A program made the position numbers and the translations under genes. Of a stretch of DNA of 64,000 nt, positions 36,300 through 50,194 are shown in pieces. The notes under the pieces were generated by a model. That model saw only the letters and a list, made by a program, of their open reading frames with translations. It searched no databases and was not told the DNA's origin. The stretch's first letter is position 1. Each line of letters starts with the position of its first letter. Source of the DNA: Cryptomeria japonica (lineage: Eukaryota; Streptophyta; Pinopsida; Cupressales; Cupressaceae). Where the stretch lies: contig NC_081412.1 of the NCBI RefSeq assembly GCF_030272615.1, positions 544,842,370 to 544,906,369 of the forward strand. Reading direction: 5' to 3'.

Positions 36300-38420
36300 C
36301 ATTATTTAGCGCATCTCACTAACATTATAGCGCATCCCATGCACTGTTTAGCTCGTGGGGTTTATACTCTAGCGCATCAAGTCCTTAGCTTAGCGCATCA
36401 TCTTAACTAACCTTTTTCCTGTAGGTCTCAATGCGGAAAGAAAACAAAGCATCACATCCAAAAAATAGAGCAGCGCATTCAGAAAACAAAGCCGCACATC
36501 GGGTTTGTCTGATAGCGCATCCCACTCATCCTGTAGTGCATACAGTCTATCTTGTAGCACATAACAGATAGAAAATAAAAATGAAATTGTAACCGAACTT
36601 AAATTTAGACTTGTAGAAGTCCACCAAAACCCGGATTTTTCTAACTGTTTGATTGGAACTTTTGCAAGACTCTGATAATTTCTTATAGGTAGAGCTGGAT
36701 TTTATTTGTAAAATTAAAATAGTTTTAAATTTTACTAACTTAGTTAAGTTAGTTTAAATTTAGAGTCTTTTTAATTTTTTGTTGATAAAATTGAACTCAC
36801 CTTACTTTGGGCTGTAAAACGAACCACAACAACAATCTTTTCTTGCTTTTCTAGGAGAAAAATTCTCAAATTGGGTTCTAAAAAGAACAAAACAAATTTT
36901 CATTTTTGCAAAATCAAAGGGCTTAAAAAGAATTTCACCATCCTTTGGTGTATAAAAAGATCCATTTTAGGTTTTAGCAAAGTAAAGAATCACACAAAGT
37001 CCCAAGGTCATTTGCAACCAAAGAGAGAAGAGCTTCCCCTTTGGATTGATTTATTTTGTTGATGAAACGTCAGATTTACTTTGTTGACCCTTTCTTTTCA
37101 AATAGATCAGAAAATCATTGCCATGAAAGGTTGAAATAAACACCATGTTTTTGTGGAGCAACATCTCCATATAGATCTTAGAAAATCATTGATTTAAAAG
37201 GTAAAAAGAACCTTGTTTGCCTTGTCTCGAAAGTAGAAGGTATATGCTCTCCCCTTAATTGGGTGATCAAAAAGCTAGACTACTCTTACGCTTTCAGTTA
37301 TACAGCATTTAAATCCTTTAGCAAGCCTACCTTCCTGAGGGGTTGAAAAACTCTTAAAGTCATTTTTTGGCTGGTGTGAAAGGAACGACCTAAGTGGGAA
37401 ACGGCTTTGATGCCAAGTGTTCCAACCCACTATAATCAAATGTGAAAAGTGATGAAAGTCCTTTTCAATAGTTGCGCGCAGCGATTAGTCTTCCCCCAGT
37501 ATCCTAGAGATACGTTAAGCCTTTGTTCTAAAGGTTGGGAAGCCTCCTGAGGGAGTTTATCAATGATGGCTGAACAGGAGGCTTGATTACAAACCTTAGC
37601 ATAGAAACTTTGAGCCGAGTCAGTAACTAGATATTTGTAATATCATAGTGCAAGGGTGGGGAAGAATCCGCCCCCAAGATCACTCACCATATATCTCCCA
37701 AGATAACTACTCAATTGTGAAGCAATTCAGTTTGAGTTAATTTCTGGCAAAAGGCAAAAAAAGGGGCACCCCCTAGGGGGTGACATGGCTATTTGAGCTG
37801 ACGGAGTATCGATACTAGTGGGCTATGATATTGCTTATGACCTTTGAATAAAAAGTCTATTTGAAGTGCATGTTGTATTTAAACCTGTTGAAACATTGGG
37901 GATTTGAACACATCCTCGCAGAACATACACTTATCATTTAGATTAAGCAAAACTGTTGTCTCTTTGGTGCTGTGCTTTCACTGGTTACTTCAGAAAATCA
38001 TCTATCACTGAAAAACTCAAGGCAAAAACTCTAAAATTGTAGAAAACAATCAAGTCAAGGCAGTTTAGTGCACAAGAACAACATCTTAGCACGTTGGAAC
38101 CCTACTTTAGCACATCAGATCCTATCTTTAGCACATAAAGTCTTAACAGTGACGTTTCATTGAAAATCTAAAATCAATAGTAGCAGTCAGCGCGTTCTAA
38201 AAATAGTATAGCGCATGGAAGCATCAGCTTAGTGCATTCAAGTCAACCTTTAGCGCATAAAGTTTAAATGTTAGCGCATGACCTTCTGAGCAAAAACTGA
38301 AATAGAGTTAAATAGTATAAATTAGTTAGCGCATAGAAGGGGGCAGCATAGTGTGTAGGGTCTTTTCATCAGCGCATTGCAAACTTTCTACAGTGCATCG
38401 CATCTCTATTTTAGAGCATG
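36300..38420 (+). repeat. AGCGCAT word repeats in the Tat leader
   Basis: Two blocks, 36307-36570 and 38070-38420, contain eleven exact AGCGCAT words plus about ten variants, mostly AGTGCAT or AGCACAT. Most are preceded by T. Spacing is irregular (about 12-60 bases). The blocks flank an ordinary 1.5-kb leader segment. Confidence 0.8.
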
Positions 38421-41400
38421 ATAGAAACTAGAAAAATAGGAGGCAAAAAAAAGGTCAAATTAGAAAATTTTGAAAACATTTTCAGAAACCTCCTTTCATT
38501 AGCCTAAGCTTTGTCAAATCCGAATACCAAAAAATAGAGTATCAAAAGTTATTTCCAAAGTAAGTTTCTCATCAAACAAAAGTTGTCCAAAGTCTAAAAC
38601 TGGCTGCACGATAAGCATATCTATCCTCTCAAAATCTAGAAACCTCATCATAGATATCAATAGGTCCTTCAATCAAGCGGATTTTCATCCTAAAACATAC
38701 TTGTTCTAAATACTCCAAGTTGTCAAACTGAGTTTCCATATCGGGAAAGCTCGTATTCCATATCGTTTGACACACTTGGTCGTGAGGGGGCATCTAAACC
38801 TTCACTTGATAAAGTAAATCTTAAGTTTCCAAAACAAGATAAACTGAATCCAAAACAACTCAAAGGAAACCATTGATTGCTTGTGCATGACTAATCCTCA
38901 TATTCTGAGAAGAAAGAATATTTATCGTAACATTAAGTTGAAGAAAAGGCAACCTAGTCCATCAAAACTTGCCAAAAGAAATAATATTTTATACATCAAT
39001 TGTCAACTATTCAAGTCTCATCGAACTTTCCTTCGTCATGTACGATTGTATATTCAAAACAAATCAAACAAATTTGACAAGGAACCTTTTAAGACTAGAG
39101 CATTCTGTCAAAAATCTGAATTCAATCAACAAATAAATCATGGAGGAAAGATCAATCCAGCATTCTTTCTTGATGAGTGCATCACTTACAACATCCCCAT
39201 ATTTGAACCACAAACCCCTGAACAAAACATGGAAGAAGAGTTCATTCCTTTTGTCACAGAAAGCTTCTAGTAGATGCCTGTTGTTACTCACTCTCAACAA
39301 AACAAACAAAGTGAAATGCAATTAGAATCCAGCATGAATCAAAGATTATCAAATCCTTTCGAGCATCCGAATCTAGAGGATACCGAACTTTCTGAAGAAC
39401 TTCTTCAAGAATGTCAAGAAAGTGCTTCATTTCAAAAACTAGTGGAAAGACTCATGGAAAATGACAAAGAAAAATACCTACTCATGCTCACAAGAAAAGG
39501 GTTTAAACTTCCTAAAGACTTTGACACAGACTTGTTTAGAACCAAATCTCAACATTATGAATACCAAGAACGAGAATGAGAAGGAGGAACATGTGACCCT
39601 GAGCAAGATATCCCTGAACAAAACATACCTGAACAAAATACACGTGGACAAAACATCCCTGAGCAACACATCCTTGAGAAAAACATGTCATTCCATACAC
39701 CATTTCAACCTAGAACTAATGCAAGGGAAGAACTCTTCCCTTGGCAAAATAATGTGCCTTTGATTGCCCTTACTCAACAAATGCAAATGTTACAAAGACA
39801 AATGCAAGACATACAACAAGGGACAATGGTAAGGTATTCATTAAATGAAATTTGTCCTTATCCGTTTGATAGAAGATTGAACATGATACCTTTTCCTCCA
39901 AACTTAGACGTTCCCAAATTTGACAAATATGATGGAAAAAGTGAACCCCATGATCATTTTCGATAATTCTGCACAATGAGTCTTGAATTCGCTCATAATG
40001 ACACCTATTTGATGAGGTTATTCCCAAGAAGCTTGGGAGGGCAAACAATGGAATGGTTATCCAAAATCACACCTCCTGTCAGATCATTTGATGAACTGGT
40101 CAACAAATTCATAACTCAATATTCCTATAACATTCAACATGTTATCACCATGATAGACATCTGTAACACCAAACAGAAAAACAATGAAACATTCATGGTT
40201 TTCCTTCAATGATGGCATCATATGGTTTCAAGATATCCTCGAGATATCCCTGAAAAGGAAAAAATGGAAATTTTCCTCGACAAATTGAATGGTGAGATGA
40301 GTTATAGACTCAAGATCCAATGCATACCATCTTTTGCTAAATTGATTGAGAATGGAATTCAAGTGGAAGAGGCATGTGTCAAGAAAGGAACGTTAAAATT
40401 CTTCAAAGAAGGAACAAGTTCATCCCATTACAATAACCAAAACAACAACAACTTGGACAAATCCAGATTTTGGACGAGAAACAAAAACAATGCAAATGAA
40501 GGAAGCAATGAATCAAATGATCCAAAATCTAAGCAACTCGTGCTCGCATTATTAGGTAATCCTCAAGCTATAAAGAATCCAAAGGGTGCTAACCAAGACA
40601 CTAATACTTACACACCAAATACCAATCAAGGTCAACCCAACACCAACAACCCCAACCATGCTCAAAACAATAACACTAATCGGGGACCTAATCCAAACTC
40701 AAGGGGCAATACAAACAACTTTCAAAAATACATTTACACACCACTAGGACAATCACTGGAGTCAGCATTCTGAGAACTCCTGGCAAACAAAATTATCTCT
40801 TTGCCAGCAATCAGCAACTATGAACCACAAATCAAACCACCTTGGTGGAATGACTCGCACTTTTGTGATTTTCATCGTAGCAAAGGTCATCAAACAAATG
40901 ATTGCATGAGACTAAAAAACATTGTTCAGGACATGATTCATAGAGGTGATTTAATAGTAGATGGTCTCAAGACAAATGTTGACCATGGAGCCTTTAAGAA
41001 TCCTCTTCCAAACTAAACAAGGATGGAACTTCAACCTCGAACGATACACGTGGAGCTTGTATCAATCACATCTACAATAACACCATCAATCATATAATAG
41101 CTAAGGACAATCAAGTCAATGCCATCACAATTTGAGATCAACGTGATCATGAATCTGTCAACGTAACAACCAGAGCTCAAATATATGTCTTAAAAGGACA
41201 TACATCGACAACAAAAACCATACCCAAAATTCAATATGATCTAGCCAGCCAACTACGCAAAACTCCTGCTCAAATATCTATACTAGAGTTGCTAAAACTT
41301 TCACCAAAACACAAAGACATATTGGAACAAGCGCTATTAGAAATGAATGTACCTCAAGATCTGGATGCTGACAAATTCCAAGCCATGGTCGCTCATATGA

Positions 41401-44400
41401 CAGGGCCTCATAATCTCACTTTTTCTGAGCAAAATAATATCTCATTGAGTCATCTACATAATACTCCTCTCCATATTGAAGTCATAGTCTATAAACATCG
41501 AGTAAAACGAGTATTAATAGATGGAGGAGTTGGACTTAATATATGCACCTTAAAACGTATCTGTGCATTAGGCTTCTCAGAGGAGTCTATTGATCCACAC
41601 AAAAAGATTACTATAAAGCCATATGATGAAGAAAGATCCTCTAAAGGAACAGTGGTGTTGTCGATTCAAGTCAGACCGATACAAAGAGATACTATGTGCC
41701 AGGTCTTAGACATAGACCTCACATACAATATCTTATTAGGTCAACTCTGGATACATGAAATGCAAGCAGTGCCTTCTACGTATCACCAGTGTGTTAAATT
41801 CCCCTATAATGGGCAGGAGGTTTCTATATCTGCTAATCACAATCCATTTCAACATTTTAATGCAATGGGGGCATCCCAGGACAGTTTGGTTCCACATAAT
41901 AGAGAGAAACAGAATTCCTCAGCACCAAATCTTCAACAGGAGAAGTCTAAATCATTACCTAGAGATTTCAGGCAGAAAATAAAAATCAAAGAACAAGGCA
42001 TGGGGGAATACTCTTTGGAACCCATGTGTTTGACTAACTTACTCACATCACCTAGATCTCATGGATTACCTACAGCATCAACACATCAAGCAACTCAGCC
42101 CATCACCAAGTTCAATGGCACATTCATTGAACTCGGCACTTTAGCACATGAATCCGAGGAAAAGGATATCCTCAGTTGGCTATACAAAGATGAGGAAGAA
42201 GATAGAGAAGCTACTATGGAAGTAGCTATACCCACACACCTATATGGAAAAGGCTACTTAATCATGCAGCAAATGGGATACAATGGAAAAGGACCTATTG
42301 TTAAGCATCAGGAAGGTGTCACAGAACCATTGGATCCTCCTTCATAATTTAGTAAAGACAAAAAGGGATTGGCCTTTGAACTCACTCTACTTCCAAAGAA
42401 GGTACGATGCAAATATCAAAAACCTCAGTGCAAAGAAAAGAAGAAGTACAAAGAAGAATCCTGGCAAGAAGCACTATTTGAGTCAGCAGAGATGATCCAT
42501 AAGGAATGTGAACATCAAGAAAGGAAGCAACATAAAAGGGAGTTCGTCATTCACAAGAAGACAATATCTACAAAAGTCAATCATAATCAATAACACATAT
42601 CCAACAAAGCAGTATCATCTCCTGATAACATCATTCCTCCCCAAGGACGGATAGTATATGAACAAATACAAAAGGTCGAAGTAGGATCTGATATAGAATT
42701 AGAGAAAACTATCAAACTTATCTCAATCATCAAAGACCTATTTTCACCATATAACATACCAGTTCACAACACTAATAGAATCTAGGATGATACCTCTGAG
42801 ACTGCTTCCAATGAATATGAATGGGGTAGTTGCTCAAATGCTACAAAAGATACCACTGAAAATACTAGTTCTATATCCCTTTCTCAAGAAGAACATAGCA
42901 TAGAAATTAGACTACTTGAATTTGGACCACAGAATATCTATGACGCTAAGGAAAATGAGCAGCAACATTATGAACAAGTCTATATGGAAGATGATACCAT
43001 CGAAGACCTCGACAGAATCCTGGACTTCTTTAACACTCAAACCAACCACAATGAAACCTTTATCTTGACACTTACAACAATAGAACTTGATCCACCAAAC
43101 GATTCCTTACCACTTGTCTTTCTGGACCTCATAGACTGGGATGAACCCGAAATTCATGATATACTAATTTTCCTGAATGATGAATCCATTATCCATTACT
43201 TATGTACCATCAACCTGGAAACAGACTCTACCAATGAACAAAATAGCGGCGTCTACAATCGGGAGGGTGCCAAGTCTTTCAGTCGCAAAAATAAACCAAA
43301 TAAAGGATCTGATGCTGAAAACTAGTCAATGGTAGCTCTAGATCACAAAAAAGTAAAGATAAAAGATGCATCTGAGGGTGAAAACCTTTTTAAGGAACCT
43401 AAAGATGGGAGACTTGACACTCTTCCTGAACATTATCATGAGCGATCACCCATATTGATTGAGCCCACTCAATCAATCAACATTGGTACTATAGAAGCAG
43501 CCAAAAACATACACCTGGCAGATTCTCTAATAGAAGAAGAAAAACCAGAGTTTATCAAATTCTTCAAAGAAAAGAAGATCAACTTTGATTGGGCATATGT
43601 AGATATGCCTAGGATTGATCCACAATTAATCATGCATCACTTATCTATGGCTCCAGGAGCTAAGCCAATTAAGCAAAAACTGCAAAAGATGAATCCACAT
43701 GTGGCACTCATGGTCAAAGCTGAATTGAAGAAACTATTAGACGTTGGATTTATTCGACCTATTGACTATGCAAAATGGATTTCAAACATTGTGTCAGTTT
43801 CAAAACCAGATGGCAATATCAGAATATGAACAGATTTTAGAGATGTCAACAACACCTGTCCAAAGGATGATTTTCCTTTACCAAGTATTGACATAATTGT
43901 AGACCTCACAGCAGGCCATGCAATGTTATCACTAATAGATGCTTTTTCAGGATATAACCAAATCAAGATCGCTCCAGAGGATCAAGATAAAATAGCATTC
44001 ACCTATCCTTGGGGAACATACTGTTGGAATGTCATGCCTTTTGACTTAAAGAATGTTGGGGCAACTTATCAACGAGCAATGACAACAATATTTCATGACA
44101 TGATGCATACCTTCATGGAAGACTATGTGGATGATTTACTAACTAAATCCTTCACCAGAGCAGAATATCTAAGCATCTTAGAAACTATTTTTGAATGATT
44201 GGAAAAATTCCAAGTCAGGCTCAAACCTAAGAAGTGTTTCTTTAGGGTTACATCAGGCAAATTGTTAGGCTACATAGTCTCAGAAAAGGGAATTGAAGTG
44301 GATCTAGCAAAGGTACAAGCCATCATGGAAATGCCACCACCAAAGAATATCAGCCAAATCAGATCTATACAAGGATGGCTCCAATCAATCAGGCGATTCA

Positions 44401-45950
44401 TTTCTCAGCTAGCAAATAAAAGTCTACCACTCAATCATCTACTACATAAAAATGTACCATTCAGATGGGAAACTAAGTGTGTAGAATCCTTCTATCAAAT
44501 CAAACAATATCTGATGAACCCACCAGTTATGGTACCACCGATAGCAGGAAAGCTACTTATTCTCTACATTTCGACAATAGATAAATCTTTGGGGGCACTG
44601 TTAGCACAAGAAGATCAACAAGTCAAGGAATGAGTAGTATACTACATTAGCAGGACATTGAATGGCTATGAGCTCAATTACAAATTTATTGAGAAATCTT
44701 GTTTAGCTATGTTCTTCACCTCTCAAAAATTCTGCCACTACATGCTAGCTCACACCATTAAGCTACTCACAAAAATTGATCCTCTCAAATATTTACTCAA
44801 CAAAGCAGCTCTTACAGGCTGATTGGCTAAATGGGTCATGATTCTTAGTGAATTTAATATCCACTACACGAAGTGAAGAGCTATCAAGGGACAAGTAATA
44901 GTAGATCAACTAGCAGAAGCACCACTACCTGTTAAACAACCAATGGAGATCGAATTTCCAGACAAGGACGTTCTTGCTATCTCTACAAAAAAATGGACCC
45001 TATACTTTGATGGATCATTTACCCAACATGGCTTGGGTGCCGACATTTTACTCATCACTCTAGAAGGACACACCATAACAAGATCCTACAGACTTATGTT
45101 TCTGTGCACAAATAACATTACTGAGTACGAAGCACTAGTCATAGGAATCAAGATAGCTGTAGAATGAAAAATCACATAACTAAAGGTCTACGAAGATTCA
45201 CAACTAGTTATCAATCAAATCAATGATGACTATCAGACAAAAGATGACAAGTTTCTACCATACAAAAGAATAGTGGATGACTTCAAACAGTACTTTGTAC
45301 ACATCAGCTTCACACAAATACCAAGGTTGGACAATAGAGCAGCCGATGCAATGGCTACTATCGCTTCACTACTACAAATTCCAGAGCAACGGTCTCATTA
45401 TGAATTCCTAGTAGAGCAACTATTTTCCCCAGCCTATGAAAATTCTGCATCCCAGGTCATCTATGCCTTAACTGGTTCAGACTCCCCCTTATATGGAATG
45501 ATATATGAGTGTCTTAAGACCAATATCCTACCCATTGACTTGTCCTGAAACCAAAAATGTAACTTTATCTGCCAAGCTACCCATTATACCCTTACTGCTG
45601 ATACTTTGTACCATCGAGGTCTAGATGGTAATCTTCTTCATTGCCTTGATCATAATGAATCTGACTCCATTTTACATGAGCTTCATGAAGGTATATGTGG
45701 CACACATTCCAATGGTACTACTCTTGCTAAAAAGATTCTAAGAATAGGATATTACTGGCCTACAATGGAAAAGGATTCTTATCACTTTGCAAAAAAGTGT
45801 CCTAAATGTCAAATCCATGGCAATCTTATACATGCACCAGCACAAGAACTGCAACCATTCACAACATCCTAGCCCTTTTGTCAGTGGGGACTAGACTTAG
45901 TCAGCAAAATTCATCCTTCATCGTCAAATGGGCACAAGTGCATTGTTATG

Positions 45951-46990
45951 GTGTTTGTAATTTTTCATTTAATGCTTCCTAATCTTATTATGCCTAGGAA
46001 TGCAAAATTTATGTTAGTCTGGAATCATATTAAGGATTCACCTCATTGTAATTGATGGGCGGATTATAGACAGTCATAGAACACCTCCATATATATTACA
46101 TAAACATCCATAGCATATAAAATCATAAGAGTATTAAGAATGAAATTATTAAACACCACAATAGATAGGAATACAACATAATTAGTAAAATATCAAGACA
46201 ACAGACCAGTGCCTTATCCTAGGGCAAAGAGTCTTAGTCACTTATAATTCAAGATAACCTGATAATAAACTTAATAAGATTCATTTGCAAATAAATAGGA
46301 ATGAAATTATGAATAATGTCATTACATACACAACCTAGATTCATATGTAAACTGAAAAACCCTTGACCATTCAATTCACAGTGAAAACATAAATTCAACA
46401 CAAAGAAAATTAGGTGAAGATCTCATTGCTCAAACTGCAAATGATATTGATATTATATTCATAATGATATCATAAATTAAATTCACAATGTGATTTAACT
46501 ATGCACTTATCAAATTCTTGAACAGTTGAGCTATTATAACTATATAAGAGTTTTCAAGTTCAACATCATTGATCAATAAAAGTGGCAACCTCAACTTGAC
46601 AATTCAGCAAGCTTAGGATTACTATGAGGAATCTTGGGTAGCAACCTCATCCTGGGATTTCTTCTTTGGCTTTATCATGGCTTGCCACTTGTCCACCTCT
46701 TTGTCTGTTGGCCAACTGAATGCCTTTACCTATTCCAACTTTGCAACTGAATCTGTCCATGTGGCATTTGTAACTGCCCTGGACTCAACAATAAACTTTG
46801 CATGGTCAACCTCAACCTTAAATAGTGAATCAAGCAAACCGTTAAGGAAATCAGCATCAACCTATTCTTTTACATGCTTGATTATTTCTTCTTGCTCTAG
46901 AATCAAATCAAATTCACTAGTCCAATCAGAAACTCATTTCAAATCTCCATTACTACCATAAATTGAAGGCACCAATTTATTATAATCTTC
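45951..46990. other. AT-rich stretch of unknown origin
   Basis: Sequence changes abruptly at about 45950, inside the Tat integrase. The following kilobase has no secure gene. It may be the 3' side of whatever carries the minus-strand coding module, since the protein-like composition returns only after about 46.65 kb. Confidence 0.35.
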
Positions 46991-46999
46991 CCCAAATGT

Positions 47000-49900
47000 C
47001 TACAATTTTTCATTTATAAGCACATCCTTCCCTGTGAAAAATGCATAAGTTGCATTCATTACCTCCACCATGTCTTTAGTGTCACTGATCTTGGGAGGGA
47101 ACTCATCACTATACAATATTGCAGTATCTAGCTTATCCATTAATCTGCTTCTTCCTAACCAAACATTGAACAAAGGTCCAAGAAAAGCGACAGCCTCAGA
47201 GGATGTTTTGCTTGCCTCTTTCAAAGAAATGTGCAAATCATGCACAACCGTCAATTTGTCTTTCAATACACTAATCTTGTGTTTCAGAATTCCTAACACA
47301 ATAGAGATAGCCTTGACATTTTGTTCCTTTTCAAGCTTTTCAATTTTCCCTATGTATTCCTCCATTTTTGTTGTCACATCAGTTGGTATTTCTTGTACTT
47401 GTTCTGTAATCTGTATTGGAGGGGGCTCATTTGCAATTTTTTCTTTCAACTCCACTAACTCTTCCTCTAGAGTGCCCTTCTTCATCAGTGTCTCTTCATA
47501 TTTTTTAGACAAGCCAATCAATTGGGTATATGTTTATGTGTATCTTCTTGACAAATCCTCTGTTTTTGATAAATTCATGAAAGAAACTTGAGTCAAAAAT
47601 GAGGCAATCTTTGTGTTAGTTGTGTTCTGCAAGTTCCAGATCATTCTATCAGCTTTCTTTTCTAATTGGATATTTAGAAGGTGGGGCCAAATACCAAGTA
47701 GCAAGTGTCTTTGATTTACGATTAAATCCTGATCCTCTAATTACGTCTCCAATTTCAAATTCAGTTCTAAACATTGGGTCCTCTTGCTTCCTAATCTAAT
47801 CAATAATAAAAATAGACTAGATATCCTAGTCAGGCATCATAATCATACCAGTACTCTTTATCAATTGTCTTGCTTGTTCCACAGATATTTCCTCCCTGTT
47901 AGGATCATATTCCTGCAGTGCCTTGATGATCTCCTCTTTCTTTTCTTCATTTTCTTCCTCTATGATCAGATTTTGTTTTAATTGATTTTGTTTCAACCTT
48001 GTCAAAAAACTTTTAAATTCATCTAACTTAATAAATTCATCATCTTTCATGAACTCATTTGACAACATCATATGCTCATCAAAGCCTTGAGCAAGGGCTT
48101 CATTTGTTTATCCCTATTCTTCATTTTGCCCTGCTTCTCTGAGATGTGTCCTTATTTGATGAAAGTAGTGTCCTTGTTCTATAACAATTTCTCTAGCAGG
48201 GTCTCTCCTCACAATTGTACCAACCTCAGTAGTTTTTTATTTCTTTGCAGCTGGCACTCAATTAGATTGAACTTCGTCCCCACTCTCTACATGATCAGCA
48301 TACACACTAAGTGGCCTCTTGCCATGTGAAGAATGTCCATCTTGGGGGTCTTGCTGCTAAGTAGGCACTTCTAGAATTTGAGGCATTTATTCTATTAGAG
48401 TTTCATATAAACTCAGCATTTTGTTAATCCTCTCTAGGTATGGGCTATCAGGGCAAAACCCTAAGAAACTAGGGTCAATAGCCTTCAATTCTGCTTCAAC
48501 TCTCATCAAATTTTTCCATTTTCTTCTCTTTTCTTGTACTTCATCTTTTCTCAGCAAATTTCTAACCACATCTTCATCAGCCAATGGTTCATGGTCCTTT
48601 ATTGCGGCCCAAGGTGTCATTTTTGGTATTGCAACTTTAATAAATTGTTCCGGATCACAGAATCTAGACACAGCATTAACCAACCTATACTGTTTAAAGA
48701 AATTGTTTACTTCATCAAAGGAACTCCTACCAATGGTGAAATCAGACACAACCCAAAGCCTAGGAAGGAGAGAACCCTTCCTGTGTTTATAAGGGTATTC
48801 TTTTTCAACTAGGGTCAATTGCCAAATAAACTCCATAAAAGCAATCCTAATTGGAACAAATTTTGGTAAAATATGGGGAGGTTGAGGACACCCATAGACT
48901 CTCATCATAGTAAAGTTATCAAAAAAATAAAAGTCCCCCCAGTTATGTGAAATAGACCAGTTTAGAACAAACTGGTAAGGTCTCAAAACTCTCCTAACAT
49001 TAATTGACAATCGTTCCCTATTTATTCCTAAAATTTCCATAATTGGCAAAACAATCCAATTTTCAAAGAAAAGGAAAGAAGAATGGGGAGAACTACCGTC
49101 CCAAACCTGGGTCCATTTTTTTATTAGCATTAAGACACCGAATTCTTCTTTGAAAAGCTCCAATTCTTTATCCACGAACTCAACATTATAGAACAAGATT
49201 AAGTGCATCAGCAATGAATAATGCTTGAATGTAGGGCTAGGTGCACCACTTTGAATTTCAACTAGAGCATTATGAATGTTTTCAACCACATAGCCCACAT
49301 AATCGTAATCTTTGCCAACATTTGGGTGTTGAATGTCCATAGCCATCATCAGTAATTCAGCTAACCTTGTTGAATCTCCATCAAAACCCAACACTCTGCA
49401 TAATCCATAGATTGTACATTGCATATAATGGTAGAAAGGTGTGATGTCAAATGGTGGTTCGATACTCTCTGGAATTATAATCAGCTTCCTATTCAATCTT
49501 AGGCATGTATCTGGGGATTGCATGCTTCTTGATAACACCTTTATACTTGTCATAATCCTCTGCAATCCACTCCAAATCTATATCTGTACATGCAGCACCA
49601 GTAATCTGGAAAGCTTCAACAAAGCTAGCTCTATTAATTGAAACTAGGGCAGACTGGTTCTTTCTTCTGATTACCCTAGATATTGGGCAATAGCATTTGG
49701 CCAACTCTTTGATCAAATCCACATCAACATACACATTTGGCACAATTAACTTTGTCATATTTAAATCCCAAGGGTTTGACATTGGGACACCCTTAACCCT
49801 ATTTTTCCAGAAATAATGAAACAGAGTAGAACCAGTCATATTAAGTGTGGTAGGGTTTCTACATTGGCTCCATAAATCTCTCCATGCCAAATGATTTGTA

Positions 49901-50175
49901 TTCAAAGCAACGGAAGTCCCTGGCATCAAATCTACAAATTCTTCTTTGTATTTCTTAACCAACATTTCCTCAGTGGCACTAGCCTTGGAACCTCTAGGTC
50001 CTCCTGCTCCACTTGTCGTGGCCTTGGGCTTGGACTTGGGCTTAGGCTTGGGCTTGGGCTTGGAACCTCCAGTACCACTCGTCACCTGGCTCATTTTAGC
50101 TGCAGGAGAAAAACTTAACCAATTTTCTGAAATTTTCTCACACCCAACACTCTGAATTCTCCAACATTGTTGCAA
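47000..50175 (-). pseudogene. Unrecognised minus-strand coding module
   Basis: Reading leftward from about 50.18 kb, the minus strand encodes a long protein-like series. First comes an N-terminal part with an alternating KPKPKPK stretch and a small-residue linker (likely start MSQVTSGTGG at 50095). A region of about 160 residues follows (EEFVDLMPGTSVALNTNHLAW, FHYFWKNRVKGVPMS). Next is about 390 residues of mixed alpha-helical character (PFDITPFYHYMQCTIYGLCR, VWDGSSPHSSFLFFENW). A charged, coiled-coil-like section then leads to a glutamate- and lysine-rich tail (KYEETLMKKGTLEEELVELK). The composition argues strongly for a once-functional protein of some 900-1000 residues. I do not recognise the family. 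It could be an antisense extra gene of a retroelement or a host gene. It is broken in several places. Confidence 0.6.
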
Positions 50176-50194
50176 AGCTCAATTCATTGGATTA

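Larger units (their letters stand above)
34795..45950 (+). mobile_element. Tat-type Ty3/gypsy element, 3' end missing
   Basis: Parts in order: 5' LTR (about 34795-36189), primer site (TTGGTGCCCACCGTGGGG, from 36193), a 2.7-kb leader, gag (about 38.9-40.8 kb, with FPPNLDVPKFDKYDGKSEPH), a zinc-knuckle-like piece near 40.9 kb (CDFHRSKGHQTNDC), protease region (about 41.3-42.0 kb), a G-patch-like glycine motif (YGKGYLIMQQMGYNGKGP near 42.25 kb), reverse transcriptase (about 43.6-44.2 kb, with LIDAFSGYNQI and YVDDLL), RNase H (about 44.4-44.7 kb), a second RNase H of the archaeal-like kind typical of Tat (about 44.95-45.4 kb, WTLYFDGSFTQHG) and integrase start (about 45.6-45.95 kb, CPKCQIHGN). 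It stops inside integrase, where unrelated sequence begins. It is broken with many breaks, and no 3' LTR is present. Confidence 0.88.

Noticed and set aside
36300-38420. Repeated words considered as a CRISPR-like array
   Set aside because: The words are too short, irregularly spaced and lie in the leader of a plant LTR element.
40430-40730. Asparagine-rich frame considered as a prion-like host protein
   Set aside because: It continues the gag region of the Tat element and is a low-complexity linker.
47070-47591. Plus-strand 173-residue frame
   Set aside because: Opposite strand of the charged tail of the minus-strand module, whose composition is far more protein-like.
49891-50155. Plus-strand frames with a GLGLGLG repeat
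   Set aside because: They are the complement of the KPKPKPK stretch of the minus-strand module.
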